DNA of 64,000 bases from Ciceribacter ferrooxidans (GCF_004137355.1 NZ_SDVB01000238.1:682001-746000), one strand, 5' to 3'. Counted from the stretch's first letter, positions 26,257 through 35,881 are shown. Notes: generated by a model from the sequence alone, not told the origin. Program-made: numbers and translations.

Positions 26257-26901
26257 TCAGGCGACGCGGGCCTGTTCGAGCGTCATCGGTTCTTCCAGCA
26301 CGCGCTGGTCGATGCCGGCGACCTCCTTCATCCGGTCGAGCAGGTTCTGGGTCACTTCCCAGGCGATGGCGACCGCGTAGACGGAGCCGATCTTCTGCGG
26401 ATCGGCAATCCGTTCGCCGGGGCATCCCATGCGGCGGAACATGCGTTCGAGGAACACGTCGGTTACCGTGACGATGTGCGTGAGCCCGGAGGCGAGCCCG
26501 AGCTCGCCGACACCGCACATCAGCTCGGCGGCGGCAATCGTCACCTGGTTCGAACCCCGGTCCTGCGAGATTTCCGGATCGATGCAGAAACGACTCGATT
26601 CCCAGATCGCGGCACTGCGGATCGGCGGCTTGTCGCCGAGCAGGACCGGGAACGTGTCATCGAGCATGTTCGGACCGAGGGTGGGAAGCAGCCGCAGGGC
26701 ACCCCGCAGGCGCTTGGTCTCGGGCGAGTAGGAGAGGACGTAGATCGGATTGGCGTCGTCGTAGTGATCGATCTCCCAGTCGCCCTCTACCTTGACATCC
26801 CACTTCAGGAGGTCGTGAAAGACCCGCTTGCGCAGGCTGAACACGTCCGCCATCTCTTTCGAATGGCGATCGCGGTTGGCTCCGTTGATAATCCTAATCA
26901 T
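26257..26901 (-). CDS. sinI: Acyl-homoserine-lactone synthase (LuxI family, SinI-like)
   Basis: A 214-residue LuxI-type autoinducer synthase using acyl-ACP and S-adenosylmethionine. Invariant family positions are present: SLRKRVFHDLLKWDV (Arg24, Phe28, Trp34), EIDHYDD (Asp45, Asp48), LRGALRLLPT, and IWESSRFCID (Glu and Arg of the active site). The start is ATG 26899-26901 with AAGGGAGA. It lies downstream of a LuxR-type gene (sinR), with a CTG-N10-CAG box between them. SinI of S. meliloti makes long-chain AHLs; acyl length here cannot be read from sequence. Gene order dme-sinR-sinI matches what I recall from Sinorhizobium. Confidence 0.93.
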   Translation of the reverse strand: MIRIINGANRDRHSKEMADVFSLRKRVFHDLLKWDVKVEGDWEIDHYDDANPIYVLSYSPETKRLRGALRLLPTLGPNMLDDTFPVLLGDKPPIRSAAIWESSRFCIDPEISQDRGSNQVTIAAAELMCGVGELGLASGLTHIVTVTDVFLERMFRRMGCPGERIADPQKIGSVYAVAIAWEVTQNLLDRMKEVAGIDQRVLEEPMTLEQARVA

Positions 26902-26956
26902 GCCGGTCTCCCTTCTAAGGTCAGGGAGAAAAATTCGCTTCTTCAGCCAGAAATTG

Positions 26957-26978
26957 AAACTGGCGGTAGGGACAGTTT
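26957..26978 (-). promoter_or_regulatory. lux-type box upstream of sinI (AAACTG-N10-CAGTTT)
   Basis: A 22-bp inverted repeat with perfect 6-bp arms and ten-base centre matches the general CTG-N10-CAG form of LuxR-family boxes. Its centre is about 67 bp before the sinI ATG, in the sinR-sinI gap. It is the likely site for activation by SinR. Confidence 0.7.
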
Positions 26979-27062
26979 AAGTGATTGCAATTTGCGATTA
27001 TTCTCGCTTGCCCATTATGCAATGCCGGCGCCGCCCACAAATCTTCGGTGGACGTCGGCGTT

Positions 27063-27812
27063 CTATTCGGAGCGATTGTCCGGCCCGGAGATGAGACCCT
27101 GCCAGACGGCCTCGGCGACGGCCTGGGTATTGCTGACAACGTTCAGCTTCCGTCGGGCGTTAGACATGAAATAGCGAACGGTGCGCTCCGAAATGCCGAG
27201 GATGACGGCGATCTCCCAATAGCTCTTGCCGGCTGCGGCCCAGCTGAGGGCCTCCTTCTCCCTGCCGGTCAGGATGGAACGCGCGTTCTGGCGATGCGGG
27301 CCTTCCTCGGCGGTCTCCAGCACCGCCGCGTGGAACTTTGCAGCGAGAGTATGAAGGTCCCGGTCATAGTGACGGCGAAACTGACGCCAGTCGCGTGCGT
27401 CCGCGACGCTGATTGCGAAAAGGGCCGCATGTCCTTCCCGTGAGGCAAGAGGATAGCACACGCCGGTGGTCGGCAGGGCATGTTCGCGGGCGACGGAGAG
27501 GAGGAACTGCGCACTCGGAATCGTTTCCGGCAGCATGGACCAATCGAGTGGCCGCACCGAGGTCAGGGCGTGCTTGAGCAGCGGCGTCAGGACATGCGGA
27601 CCGAGAGCCGTGACGGCCCGGACCACATGTGGCCCGTAGGTGTGGTGGATACGATGCAGCCTGACTCCGGTCGCCGCAGGGATGGCGTCGATATAGAGGA
27701 TGTTCGAGATTCCGAACTCAGCCTGCATCCTTTTGAAAAACGGCTGCGGTCGAACGACCTCTTCGCTTTCCAGCCAGTCCAGCAGGTCAAAATAACCCTT
27801 CTGGTTAATCAT
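27063..27812 (-). CDS. sinR: LuxR-family quorum-sensing regulator (SinR-like)
   Basis: A 249-residue regulator with an N-terminal autoinducer-binding domain (about 20-165) and a C-terminal LuxR/GerE helix-turn-helix. The latter reads LTGREKEALSWAAAGKSYWE, then ILGISERTVRYFMSNARRKL (about 180-230). The ligand domain retains WSMLPETIP and RDWRQFRRHYDRD, the LuxR-type WxxxxxPxxW-like arrangement being only partly visible. It is immediately upstream of sinI on the same strand, with 161 bp between them, so it is the obvious partner. An AGGG precedes the ATG. Regulation of sinR itself is not evident. Confidence 0.88.
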   Translation of the reverse strand: MINQKGYFDLLDWLESEEVVRPQPFFKRMQAEFGISNILYIDAIPAATGVRLHRIHHTYGPHVVRAVTALGPHVLTPLLKHALTSVRPLDWSMLPETIPSAQFLLSVAREHALPTTGVCYPLASREGHAALFAISVADARDWRQFRRHYDRDLHTLAAKFHAAVLETAEEGPHRQNARSILTGREKEALSWAAAGKSYWEIAVILGISERTVRYFMSNARRKLNVVSNTQAVAEAVWQGLISGPDNRSE

Positions 27813-27932
27813 TATCTGACCCTGACAAATCTATGGGATAAGATCGTCCAGCAAAAATGGCTTGTCCAGCGCATTTTTCATGCGCCGGAAGAGGTCTGAT
27901 GGTGCGCGTTTGTTGTGACAGGAAGCATGCGT

Positions 27933-27950
27933 CGCGGCGATATCGCCGCG
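27933..27950. repeat. 18-bp perfect palindrome downstream of dme
   Basis: CGCGGCGATATCGCCGCG is fully self-complementary and lies 12 bases past the dme stop, before sinR. As RNA it could form a hairpin after dme but has no U-tract. It might equally be a protein-binding site for sinR. Confidence 0.45.
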
Positions 27951-27962
27951 GCGCGCGCATCG

Positions 27963-30275
27963 TTATGCGGGTTGCGTGGCTTCCACGACGGCGAGTGCTG
28001 CCATGTTGACGACGCCGCGTGAGGTGACCGACGTCGAGAGCACGTGGGCGGGTAGCGCAGCGCCCAGAAGGATGGGGCCGACGTGCAGGGCATCCATCAT
28101 CGTCCGCACGAGGCCGAGCGAGATGTTGGCGGCATCGAGGTTCGGGAAAACCAGGAGATTGGCTTCGCCGGTGAGCGTGCTGTCGGGCATGGCGCGTTTG
28201 CGCAGCGCCTCCGAGAGCGCCGATCCGCCCTGCATTTCACCGTCGACCTCAAGCTCGGGAGCCCGCTCGCGGATGAGGCGCAAGGCCTCCCGCATCTTGC
28301 GGGCGCTTTCGGAATCGCGCGAGCCGAAATTCGAGTGGGTGAGGAGTGCCGCCTTCGGGGTGATCCCGAAGCGGCGGATCTCGTTTGCAGCAAGCACTGT
28401 CGTTTCGGCGATTTCCGCAGCCGTCGGGTTATAGGTCACGAAGGTGTCGGTGAAGAAGATCGCCCCGCGCTGGGAGATCAGCAGGCTGAGGCCCGAGAAG
28501 GCGCAGACGCCCGGCTTCTTGCCGATGATCTGGCCGACGTCGCGGAGATGGCGGTCGAAGCGACCCTCGACCCCGCAGATCAGTGCATCGGCATCACCGC
28601 GGCGAACCGCGAGCGCTCCGATGACCGTGTTGTTGGTGCGCACGATCGTGCGGGCGGCTTCCGGATTGATGCCGGCGCGACCGACGAGCCCGAAATATTC
28701 CTCGACATAGTCGCGGTAGCGCGGATCGTCTTCCGGATTGACCACCTCGAAGTCGGTGCCGGGACGAATGCGCAGCCCGAAGCGCTGGAGGCGGTTTTCG
28801 ATGATCGGCGGGCGGCCGATCAGGATCGGCTGGCCGATGCCTTCCTCGAGCAGCACCTGTGCGGCGCGCAGCACGCGTTCGTCCTCGCCTTCGGCGAAGA
28901 TGACGCGCTTGGCCGGTGCCTTCTTGGCCGCCGTGAAGATCGGCTTCATGACGAAGCCGGAGCGGAAGACGAAGCGATTGAGCTGGTCGAGATAGGTATC
29001 GAAATCGGTGATCGGCCGGCGGGCGACACCGCTTTCGGCTGCGGCCCTCGCAACCGCCGGAGCGATGCGCAGGATCAGGCGGGGGTCGAAGGGCGAGGGG
29101 ATGAGGTAGTTCGGGCCGAAGGTCGGGGATTCACCGGAATAGGCCTTCGCCGCCACTTCCGAGACCTCTTCCCGGGCTAGCGCGGCGATCGCGCGCACTG
29201 CCGCCATCTTCATCTCTTCGTTGATGGTCGTGGCGCCGCAATCGAGCGCACCGCGGAAGATGTAGGGGAAGCAGAGAACGTTGTTCACCTGGTTCGGGAA
29301 GTCCGAACGGCCGGTGCAGATCATCGCATCCGGGCGTGCCGCGCGTGCGAGATCCGGCATGATTTCCGGAGTCGGGTTGGCGAGCGCCATGATCAGCGGC
29401 TTCTCCGCCATGCGGGCGAGAAGCTCCGGCTTCAGGACGCCGGCGGCCGACAGGCCGAGGAAGACGTCCGCGCCCTCGATCGATTCCGACAGCGTGCGCT
29501 TGTCGGAGGGCTGGGCGTAGACGGACTTCCAGCGGTCCATAAGGGCTTCGCGACCGACATAGACCAGACCTTCGATGTCGTGGACCCAGATGTTCTCGCG
29601 GCGGGCGCCGAGCGTGACGAGAAGGTTGAGACAGGCGAGTGCGGCCGCACCGGCACCCGAGGCGACGATCTTGACGTCCTCGATCTTCTTGCCGGCAAGT
29701 TCGAGCCCGTTGAGGATCGCGGCGGCCACGATGATCGCGGTACCGTGCTGGTCGTCGTGGAAGACGGGAATGGACATCTTTTCGCGGAGCTGCTGCTCCA
29801 CTTCGAAGCATTCCGGCGCCTTGATGTCCTCCAGGTTGATGCCGCCGAAGGTGGGTTCCAGCGCGGAGATCGTCGAGACCATCTCGTCGACGGCCGGCGC
29901 GCTGATCTCGATGTCGAAGACGTCGATGCCGGCGAACTTCTTGAAGAGGACGGCCTTGCCTTCCATCACCGGCTTCGAGGCGAGCGGGCCGATATTGCCG
30001 AGGCCGAGCACCGCGGTACCGTTCGATACCACGGCGACGAGATTGCCGCGCGCGGTGTAGTCGAAGGCGGTGTCCGGCTCGTCACGGATGGCGAGGCAGG
30101 GCGCCGCCACGCCCGGGGAATAGGCGAGTGCCAGGTCGCGCTGGTTACCCAGTGGCTTGGTCGCCTGGATTTCGAGTTTCCCCGGCCTCGGGTAGTGATG
30201 GTAGAAGAGCGCCTGTTCGTCGAGGTCGCCGGAGGCGGGGGCCGGTTGCGGCTTCGTCTTGTCCTGAGAATTCAT
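27963..30275 (-). CDS. dme: NAD-dependent malic enzyme, chimeric with phosphotransacetylase-like domain
   Basis: A 770-residue protein. The N-terminal malic enzyme (about 1-440) shows [13 protein letters not shown], the [14 protein letters not shown] region, [14 protein letters not shown] and [15 protein letters not shown] (NAD fold). The C-terminal third resembles phosphate acetyltransferase: [43 protein letters not shown]. It oxidatively decarboxylates malate to pyruvate. Dme-type enzymes are needed for symbiotic nitrogen fixation in S. meliloti, and the PTA-like domain there has no transacetylase activity. The start is ATG 30273-30275; an in-frame start five codons earlier is less likely given the known family N-terminus. 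It lies upstream of sinR. Confidence 0.95.
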   Translation of the reverse strand: MNSQDKTKPQPAPASGDLDEQALFYHHYPRPGKLEIQATKPLGNQRDLALAYSPGVAAPCLAIRDEPDTAFDYTARGNLVAVVSNGTAVLGLGNIGPLASKPVMEGKAVLFKKFAGIDVFDIEISAPAVDEMVSTISALEPTFGGINLEDIKAPECFEVEQQLREKMSIPVFHDDQHGTAIIVAAAILNGLELAGKKIEDVKIVASGAGAAALACLNLLVTLGARRENIWVHDIEGLVYVGREALMDRWKSVYAQPSDKRTLSESIEGADVFLGLSAAGVLKPELLARMAEKPLIMALANPTPEIMPDLARAARPDAMICTGRSDFPNQVNNVLCFPYIFRGALDCGATTINEEMKMAAVRAIAALAREEVSEVAAKAYSGESPTFGPNYLIPSPFDPRLILRIAPAVARAAAESGVARRPITDFDTYLDQLNRFVFRSGFVMKPIFTAAKKAPAKRVIFAEGEDERVLRAAQVLLEEGIGQPILIGRPPIIENRLQRFGLRIRPGTDFEVVNPEDDPRYRDYVEEYFGLVGRAGINPEAARTIVRTNNTVIGALAVRRGDADALICGVEGRFDRHLRDVGQIIGKKPGVCAFSGLSLLISQRGAIFFTDTFVTYNPTAAEIAETTVLAANEIRRFGITPKAALLTHSNFGSRDSESARKMREALRLIRERAPELEVDGEMQGGSALSEALRKRAMPDSTLTGEANLLVFPNLDAANISLGLVRTMMDALHVGPILLGAALPAHVLSTSVTSRGVVNMAALAVVEATQPA

Positions 30276-30378
30276 CGTGCCCACTAACATATGTCTCTAA
30301 AGTCGAGACTCCTGAATACACGAAAAGTCCTCGGGGGGAAGTGTCTTCGGACGCTCTCCGGCTCCTCTCTGTCGCTTC

Positions 30379-30555
30379 TTAGACACCCGGGCTGAAAAGC
30401 GGCGGAAGCGAGGTGGCGTGCACGCCGTATTTGGAGGTGGTGCATTTGCCGTCGGCCGTCTGCTGGCAGGCGTCGGCCTTGTCGATCGAGCCGGTGGTTT
30501 GCGAGCAACCGGCGAGGGCCGCGGCGATGAGTGTGGCGAGGACGATCTTTTTCAT
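30379..30555 (-). CDS. Small lipoprotein (58 residues)
   Basis: A short protein with a classic lipoprotein signal: MKKIVLATLIAAALAGCSQT, lipobox LAGC with Cys at residue 17. The mature part (about 41 residues) has two further cysteines (ACQQTADGKC) that may form a disulfide. No domain is recognised. The start is ATG 30553-30555 with SD AGGAG; the frame extends 27 codons upstream without signal features. It is divergent from the TetR gene, with an 18-bp near-perfect palindrome between them, so TetR may control it. Similar Cys-rich small lipoproteins are common in Rhizobiaceae. Confidence 0.7.
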   Translation of the reverse strand: MKKIVLATLIAAALAGCSQTTGSIDKADACQQTADGKCTTSKYGVHATSLPPLFSPGV

Positions 30556-30625
30556 TTTCTGGGCTCCTGGGGGCGGCCGTCGCGGATGGTCCGCGCGGTC
30601 ATCATGTGAACTTACGAGTTCTATA

Positions 30626-30643
30626 TTGAACATCAATGTTCAA
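30626..30643. promoter_or_regulatory. Palindromic operator candidate (TTGAACAT-N2-ATGTTCAA)
   Basis: An 8+8 inverted repeat with a two-base centre lies between the divergent small lipoprotein and TetR genes. Size and symmetry suit a TetR-family dimer. Binding is inferred. Confidence 0.6.
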
Positions 30644-30741
30644 ATTTCAACGGAAACGTGATAGAAAGATCGAGATGAATTGACGCAGGCCGAATTCCTG
30701 TAATTTTACGGGAGAGGGAGTGCGTCGAAAGGAAATGCGCC

Positions 30742-31338
30742 TTGAGTATCAGAACCCGGATCCGCGACGCGGCGATCTGTCTCTTTGCAAGAAAGGGGGG
30801 CGATCGGGTCACCATCAGCGAGCTTGCCGACGAGGCCGGCGTCGCGCGCGGCACCGTCTACAACACCATTCCCGATCCCGGCGCGCTTTTCGAGGACATT
30901 GCCGGTGACCTCGCGCGGGAGATGCAGGAGCGGGTGGTGGCCAGCATGGCGGACCTGACCGACCCCGCATTGCGGATGGCGTGCGGCGTCAGGCTGTTCA
31001 TCCGCCGGGCGCATGAAGAACCGCACTGGGGCCGGTTCCTCGTCCGTTTCAGTCTCACCAACCGGGCGCTGCAGGGATTGCTCACCAGTTCCTCGACGGA
31101 GGACATCCTCAAGGGCGTCGAGCAGGGTCGCTATGTCGTGCCGCGGGAACAGGTTACCTCGGTGGTGGCCATGATCGGCGGGACGACGCTCGCGGCCATG
31201 CTTCTCGTGCAGGAGGGCCACAGGGCCTGGCGAGAGGCCGGCAGCGAGGCTGCCGAGCTGCTGTTGGTGGCGCTCGGGGTGGATCGGGAGGAAGCGAGGG
31301 CCATCGCAACGCAGAGGTTGCCGCCGCTGGCCGACTGA
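30742..31338 (+). CDS. TetR/AcrR family transcriptional regulator
   Basis: A 198-residue regulator with the TetR N-terminal helix-turn-helix: IRDAAICLFARKGGDRVTIS followed by ELADEAGVARGTVYNTIPDP (about residues 5-50). The C-terminal ligand domain is all-helical and not diagnostic. The start is TTG 30742-30744, eight bases after AAAGGA. An ATG at 30735 is in a different frame. It is divergent from the small lipoprotein gene with a palindrome at 30626-30643, so it probably represses its own promoter and perhaps the lipoprotein. The effector is unknown. The gene after it starts about 110 bp downstream. Confidence 0.85.
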   Translation: MSIRTRIRDAAICLFARKGGDRVTISELADEAGVARGTVYNTIPDPGALFEDIAGDLAREMQERVVASMADLTDPALRMACGVRLFIRRAHEEPHWGRFLVRFSLTNRALQGLLTSSSTEDILKGVEQGRYVVPREQVTSVVAMIGGTTLAAMLLVQEGHRAWREAGSEAAELLLVALGVDREEARAIATQRLPPLAD

Positions 31339-31446
31339 GCGCATCGCGTGGGGACTCCCGGCAGAGGCGGTGCAATCCCCAAGCCCGTGTCATCAAGCTG
31401 AAACACGACTCTGGTTTTAGAGGCTGAGAACGCCAATACCCAGAGG

Positions 31447-32328
31447 ATGACCCTCGTGAGTACACACGCGGATACCCGCCAATTCCGGACGCTCTTCATC
31501 TCGGACGTCCATCTCGGTTCGAAGGCCGCGAAGGCGGACTTTCTCATCGACTTCCTGCGCTATCACGAGGCCGAAACGATCGTGCTCGTGGGCGACATCG
31601 TCGACGGATGGCGGCTGAAGCGCAGCTGGTATTGGCCGCAGGACTGCAACGACGTGGTGCAGAAGCTGTTGCGCAAGGCACGCAAGGGCACGCGGATCAT
31701 CTACATTCCCGGCAATCACGACGAATTCCTCCGCGGTTTCCCCGGCAGTCACTTCGGCGGCATCGAAGTCGCCGAGCGCATCGTGCACGAGGCGGCGGAC
31801 GGCAAGAAGTACCTGGTGCTGCACGGCGACGAATTCGACGTCGTGGTACGCAACGCCCGTCTTCTCGCCTATCTCGGCGACTGGGCCTATGACACGGCGA
31901 TCGCCGTCAACGTTCTCCTGGCGGCTGTCCGGCGCCGCCTCGGTATGCCTTACTGGTCGTTTTCCGCCTGGGCGAAACTGCAGGTGAAGCAGGCGGTGAA
32001 TTTCATCGGCGAGTTCCAGAAAGTCGTCGTCGAGGAGGCGCGCCGCAACGGCGTCGACGGCGTGATCTGCGGCCACATCCACCATGCGGTGATGGAAGAG
32101 ATCGACGGCATCCGTTACATCAACACCGGAGACTGGGTGGAAAGCTGCACGGCGATCGCCGAGCATCACGACGGCCATTTCGAACTCATCTCCTGGGATC
32201 ATCTGATCCAGACCCCGACCGCCAAGGGAATCACCCGGGCGGCGAGCCCGCTGACGATCCCGATCCGGGTCGTAAAACCGACCGAGGCGGATGCTGAAGC
32301 GGCCATGGTGCCCTCGGCCCACCCCTGA
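31447..32328 (+). CDS. UDP-2,3-diacylglucosamine diphosphatase-like metallophosphoesterase (LpxH-like)
   Basis: A 293-residue calcineurin-type phosphoesterase of the LpxH group. All metal motifs are present in order: FISDVHLGS (D-x-H, about 18-26), VGDIVDGW (GD-x2-D), IPGNHDEFLRG (GNHD), LHGDEFD and VICGHIHHAVM (GH-x-H). It may remove UMP from UDP-2,3-diacylglucosamine in lipid A synthesis. However, many alphaproteobacteria use LpxI for that step, so this LpxH-like family could act on another pyrophosphate or phospholipid. No signal peptide; a central amphipathic region (residues 140-180) may bind membranes. It lies 62 bp upstream of the Mla-type operon. Confidence 0.8.
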   Translation: MTLVSTHADTRQFRTLFISDVHLGSKAAKADFLIDFLRYHEAETIVLVGDIVDGWRLKRSWYWPQDCNDVVQKLLRKARKGTRIIYIPGNHDEFLRGFPGSHFGGIEVAERIVHEAADGKKYLVLHGDEFDVVVRNARLLAYLGDWAYDTAIAVNVLLAAVRRRLGMPYWSFSAWAKLQVKQAVNFIGEFQKVVVEEARRNGVDGVICGHIHHAVMEEIDGIRYINTGDWVESCTAIAEHHDGHFELISWDHLIQTPTAKGITRAASPLTIPIRVVKPTEADAEAAMVPSAHP

Positions 32329-32390
32329 CGGCCCGGAATATCCGACAAAGATGTGGTTTCGCGGCTACGCAGGCCGCCAAACTCCGCAAC

Positions 32391-33644
32391 ATGGATTCCA
32401 ATGAGGGCACGGGCAGTTATACTGCCGCCTCATCTGGTGTAAGCCCGTTGCAGTTGCGAATCGTCGCTCGAGAACCGTCAGCCTGTGAGAGACGTCTGAT
32501 CTTGAAGGATCATCCAGGAACCGCTGCGATCGAAGAAGGCAGCCTGCCGGACGGCGGGCGGCGGCTGATCCTGTCCGGCACCTGGCGCAACAATACGCTC
32601 GCCGGCGTGCTGCCGAGCATCGGACGCCTCGGATCCGACGGTGGTGCTGCGGTGGAGATCGATCTCTCCGGTATCGACGGGATGGATACGGCGGGCGCAT
32701 GGCTCGTCCGGCGCATCGTCACCGGCCGCGAGGCAGGCGGCAGCAAGGTCAGCCTGACGGGCGGCACGGCAGCCATGCAGGAGCTCATCCGGGCGCTCCC
32801 GGCGACGGTCGAAGCCCCGCATCACGACGAGAAGAAGGAAGCGCTGTTCATCCGGACTTTCGGCCCTGTCGGCGTGATGATGGCGCATCTCTGGCAGGAC
32901 ACCGTGTCGATGATGTATGTCCTCGGCTCGGCGGTGCGCGGCGCACAGATGAAGCTCGGCCGCGGCGCGGGCGTATCGCCGGCTTCCGTGGTCAACCAGC
33001 TCGACCACATGGGGGTACGGGCCGTTCCGATCATCGTGCTGATGTCCTTCCTGATCGGTGCCATCATCGCCCAGCAGGGGGCCTTTCAGCTGCGCTATTT
33101 CGGTGCCGAAATCTTCGTGGTCGACCTCGTCGGCATTCTGCAGTTGCGCGAGATCGGCGTGCTGCTGACGGCGATCATGATCGCCGGCCGCTCGGGAAGC
33201 GCGATCACCGCCGAAATCGGTTCGATGAAGATGAGGGAAGAGATCGACGCACTGAAGGTCATCGGTCTCAATCCGGTGGGCGTCCTCGTCTTTCCGCGGC
33301 TGGTCGCGCTGGTCGTCGCGCTGCCGCTTCTGACCGTCGTCGCCAATTTTGCGGCGCTCTATGGTGCGGCTCTCGTCGCCTGGGGCTATTCCGGAATCAC
33401 CTTCGACGTGTTCACGACCCGGCTCAACGAGGCGATCGACTATTCGACTCTCGCCTCCGGTATGATCAAGGCGCCGTTCATGGCGCTGATCATCGGCATC
33501 GTCTCGGCGGTCGAAGGCATGAAGGTCGGCGGCAGCGCCGAGTCGCTCGGTCGCCACGTCACGACGTCCGTCGTGAAGTCGATCTTCGTCGTCATCCTCG
33601 TGGACGGGCTCTTCGCCATGTTCTACGCCGCGATCGACTTCTGA
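32391..33644 (+). CDS. mlaE: MlaE-family ABC transporter permease with N-terminal STAS-like domain
   Basis: A 417-residue permease. The N-terminal third (about 55-145) resembles a STAS domain (VEIDLSGIDGMDTAGAWLV). The remainder is the MlaE permease with about five membrane segments, ending in a typical YAAIDF. Characteristic blocks are MGVRAVPIIVLMSFLIGAII, REIGVLLTAIMIAGRSGSAI and GSMKMREEIDALKVIGLNP. It forms the inner-membrane core of a phospholipid/MCE transporter. It is first of four closely spaced genes. The start ATG 32391 has no clear SD, so a later start is possible. Confidence 0.9.
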   Translation: MDSNEGTGSYTAASSGVSPLQLRIVAREPSACERRLILKDHPGTAAIEEGSLPDGGRRLILSGTWRNNTLAGVLPSIGRLGSDGGAAVEIDLSGIDGMDTAGAWLVRRIVTGREAGGSKVSLTGGTAAMQELIRALPATVEAPHHDEKKEALFIRTFGPVGVMMAHLWQDTVSMMYVLGSAVRGAQMKLGRGAGVSPASVVNQLDHMGVRAVPIIVLMSFLIGAIIAQQGAFQLRYFGAEIFVVDLVGILQLREIGVLLTAIMIAGRSGSAITAEIGSMKMREEIDALKVIGLNPVGVLVFPRLVALVVALPLLTVVANFAALYGAALVAWGYSGITFDVFTTRLNEAIDYSTLASGMIKAPFMALIIGIVSAVEGMKVGGSAESLGRHVTTSVVKSIFVVILVDGLFAMFYAAIDF

Positions 33645-33654
33645 CGGGGGCACG

Positions 33655-34476
33655 ATGAACGAAGCCTCTACAGCACCGGCGACACAGGAAAGGGAAACGG
33701 TCCTGTCGGTCCGCGGCCTCACCGTCGGATTCGGCGACAATATCGTGCTCGACAATCTCGATCTCGACGTCTATCGCGGCGAAATCCTCGGCTTCGTCGG
33801 GGCCTCCGGCGCGGGCAAGTCGGTGCTGATGCGCACCGTGCTGCGTCTGTTGCCGCGACGCGCCGGCAGCATCCGCATTCTCGGCGCGGACTACGACAAG
33901 GTCAGCGAGACGGAACGGATGAATCTCGATACCCGTCTCGGCGTGCTGTTCCAGCACGGCGCGCTGTTCTCGGCGCTCACCGTCAAGGAGAACATCCAGC
34001 TTCCGATGCGCGAATATCTCGACCTGCCGCAGTGGCTGATGGACGAACTCGCCTATCTCAAGATCAGTCTGGTCGGCCTCGATAGGGATGCCGCCGACAA
34101 GTATCCCTCCGAGCTTTCCGGCGGGATGACCAAGCGCGCGGCGCTCGCGCGTGCCCTTGCGCTCGATCCCGACCTCGTCTTCCTCGACGAACCGACCTCC
34201 GGTCTCGACCCCATCGGGGCGGCCGAGTTCGATGAACTGATTGCCCAGCTTCGCGATACGCTGGGGCTCACCGTCTACATGGTGACGCACGACCTCGACA
34301 GCCTGTTTTCGGTGTGCGACCGCATCGCGGTGCTCGGGCAGAAGCGGGTCTTGGTCGAGGGAACGTTAGACGATATGCTCGCCTGCGATGACGAATGGGT
34401 GAAAACCTATTTCAGGGGCAAGCGGGCTCGATCCATCCCACGGCCGGGACATTCCGGCGACAATCCGGTGAAGTGA
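33655..34476 (+). CDS. mlaF: MlaF-family ABC transporter ATP-binding protein
   Basis: A 273-residue ATPase. Walker A reads GASGAGKSVLM (about 47-57), the Q-loop region LFQHGALF, the ABC signature LSGGMTKRAALARA and Walker B DLVFLDEPTSGLDP. The switch His is in VTHDLDS. The signature is of the Mla type (LSGGM). It powers lipid movement by the MlaE permease and lies 10 bp after it, with GGGG before the ATG. A 20-residue N-terminal tail is added to the domain. Confidence 0.94.
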   Translation: MNEASTAPATQERETVLSVRGLTVGFGDNIVLDNLDLDVYRGEILGFVGASGAGKSVLMRTVLRLLPRRAGSIRILGADYDKVSETERMNLDTRLGVLFQHGALFSALTVKENIQLPMREYLDLPQWLMDELAYLKISLVGLDRDAADKYPSELSGGMTKRAALARALALDPDLVFLDEPTSGLDPIGAAEFDELIAQLRDTLGLTVYMVTHDLDSLFSVCDRIAVLGQKRVLVEGTLDDMLACDDEWVKTYFRGKRARSIPRPGHSGDNPVK

Positions 34477-34485
34477 CAGGTCTCC

Positions 34486-35856
34486 ATGGAAACCAGAGCC
34501 AATTACGCAATCGTCGGTTTTTTCACGGTTTTCGTCATCGCTGCCGCTTTCGGATTCGTTTATTGGATGGCCGAATACGGCAGGGGTGGCCCCGTCGCCG
34601 CGCTGACCATCAAGATACCGGGTTCGGCGAACGGCCTGAGCATCGGCTCGCCGGTGCGCTTCAACGGTATTGCCGTCGGCACGGTGCGCAGCCTCGTCAT
34701 CGACAAGGACGATCCGAAGTTTTCGATTGCCAATACAGAGGTCCAGGCCGACGCTCCGGTCACGCAGTCGACCAAGGCCGTTCTCGAAATCCAGGGCCTC
34801 ACGGGAGCGGCCTATATCGAGCTCTCCGGGACCGAAGCGGGCGGCGAGAACATCCTGCAGCGGGAGCTTTCGACCGGCGAACCGGCGGTGCTGGTGGCGG
34901 AGCAATCGAGCGTGACCAACCTGCTTTCGACCGCCGACAAGATCCTGAGGCGCGCCGACGACGCGATCGGCCAGTTCCAGGGCTTCGTCAACGATGCGCG
35001 CGGACCGCTCACCAACACGATCAAGAACGCCGAGACATTTTCCAAGTCGCTCGCCGACAATGCCGACGGCATCGACAAGTTCCTGAAGAGCGTCAGCGAT
35101 CTCTCGGATTCGGTGTCGGGTCTTTCGGGTCGGCTCGATTCCACGCTGTCGGCTGCGGAGGACCTGTTCCGGGCGCTGAATTCGGAAAAGATCGACAGGA
35201 TTCTCGCCAATACGGAGAAGTTCACCGGCAGCCTCGCCGAGACGGCCGACAAGGTCGGTCCGGCGATCGACAGCTTCAAGGAGACCGCCGAGACCTTCCA
35301 GAAGTTCGGGGTATCCGCCGAGGAGACGCTCGCCCATGTGCGTGAGCTGGTCGCGGCGGTCGACCGGCAGAAGGTCTCGAAGGTGGTGGACGACGTATCC
35401 GTCGCCTCGGCGGACGCACGTGCCGCTGTCGCCAACTTCCAGCAGTTCAGCGAAAAGATCACCGCCCGCCAGCCGGACATCGACCAGGCGATCACCGATT
35501 TCACGCAGCTCGGAAACAAGCTCAACAACGCATCCGACCAGCTCGACGGTATTCTGAAGAAGGTCGATGCCTTCCTCGGTTCGGGCGAGGCGGACTCGCT
35601 GAGCGTCGAGGCGCGCAAGACGCTGGTCTCCATTCGCAACACGGCGGACAACCTGAACGCCCGGATCGGCCCGATCGCCGACAATTTCGCGCGCTTCTCG
35701 AACACCGGGCTTCGCGACATCCAGGCGCTCGTCGACGATACCCGCCAGACGGTTCGCGGGCTCGACGACGCAATCAACAATTTCGACCGGAACCCGCAGA
35801 GGTTGCTTTTCGGCGGGGAAACGGTCAAGCAATACGACGGGCGGACTCGGCGCTGA
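34486..35856 (+). CDS. mlaD: MlaD/MCE-family membrane-anchored lipid-binding protein
   Basis: A 456-residue protein with a single N-terminal membrane anchor (about residues 7-27). An MCE domain follows (about 35-125): IKIPGSANGLSIGSPVRFNG, VGTVRSL and LTGAAYIELSG. A long helical C-terminal region (about 150-430) contains repeated SLADNADGIDKFLK-type segments, more like large MCE proteins than the short E. coli MlaD. It forms the periplasmic lipid channel of the complex. It lies 9 bp after the ATPase gene and is translated with it. Confidence 0.92.
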   Translation: METRANYAIVGFFTVFVIAAAFGFVYWMAEYGRGGPVAALTIKIPGSANGLSIGSPVRFNGIAVGTVRSLVIDKDDPKFSIANTEVQADAPVTQSTKAVLEIQGLTGAAYIELSGTEAGGENILQRELSTGEPAVLVAEQSSVTNLLSTADKILRRADDAIGQFQGFVNDARGPLTNTIKNAETFSKSLADNADGIDKFLKSVSDLSDSVSGLSGRLDSTLSAAEDLFRALNSEKIDRILANTEKFTGSLAETADKVGPAIDSFKETAETFQKFGVSAEETLAHVRELVAAVDRQKVSKVVDDVSVASADARAAVANFQQFSEKITARQPDIDQAITDFTQLGNKLNNASDQLDGILKKVDAFLGSGEADSLSVEARKTLVSIRNTADNLNARIGPIADNFARFSNTGLRDIQALVDDTRQTVRGLDDAINNFDRNPQRLLFGGETVKQYDGRTRR

Positions 35857-35881
35857 CGGTCCGAAGGCCGGAAGGGACAAG

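Noticed and set aside
26985-27001. Possible second dyad (ATTGCAATTTGCGATT) upstream of sinI
   Set aside because: Arms are not complementary over enough bases. The CTG-N10-CAG site nearby is much better.
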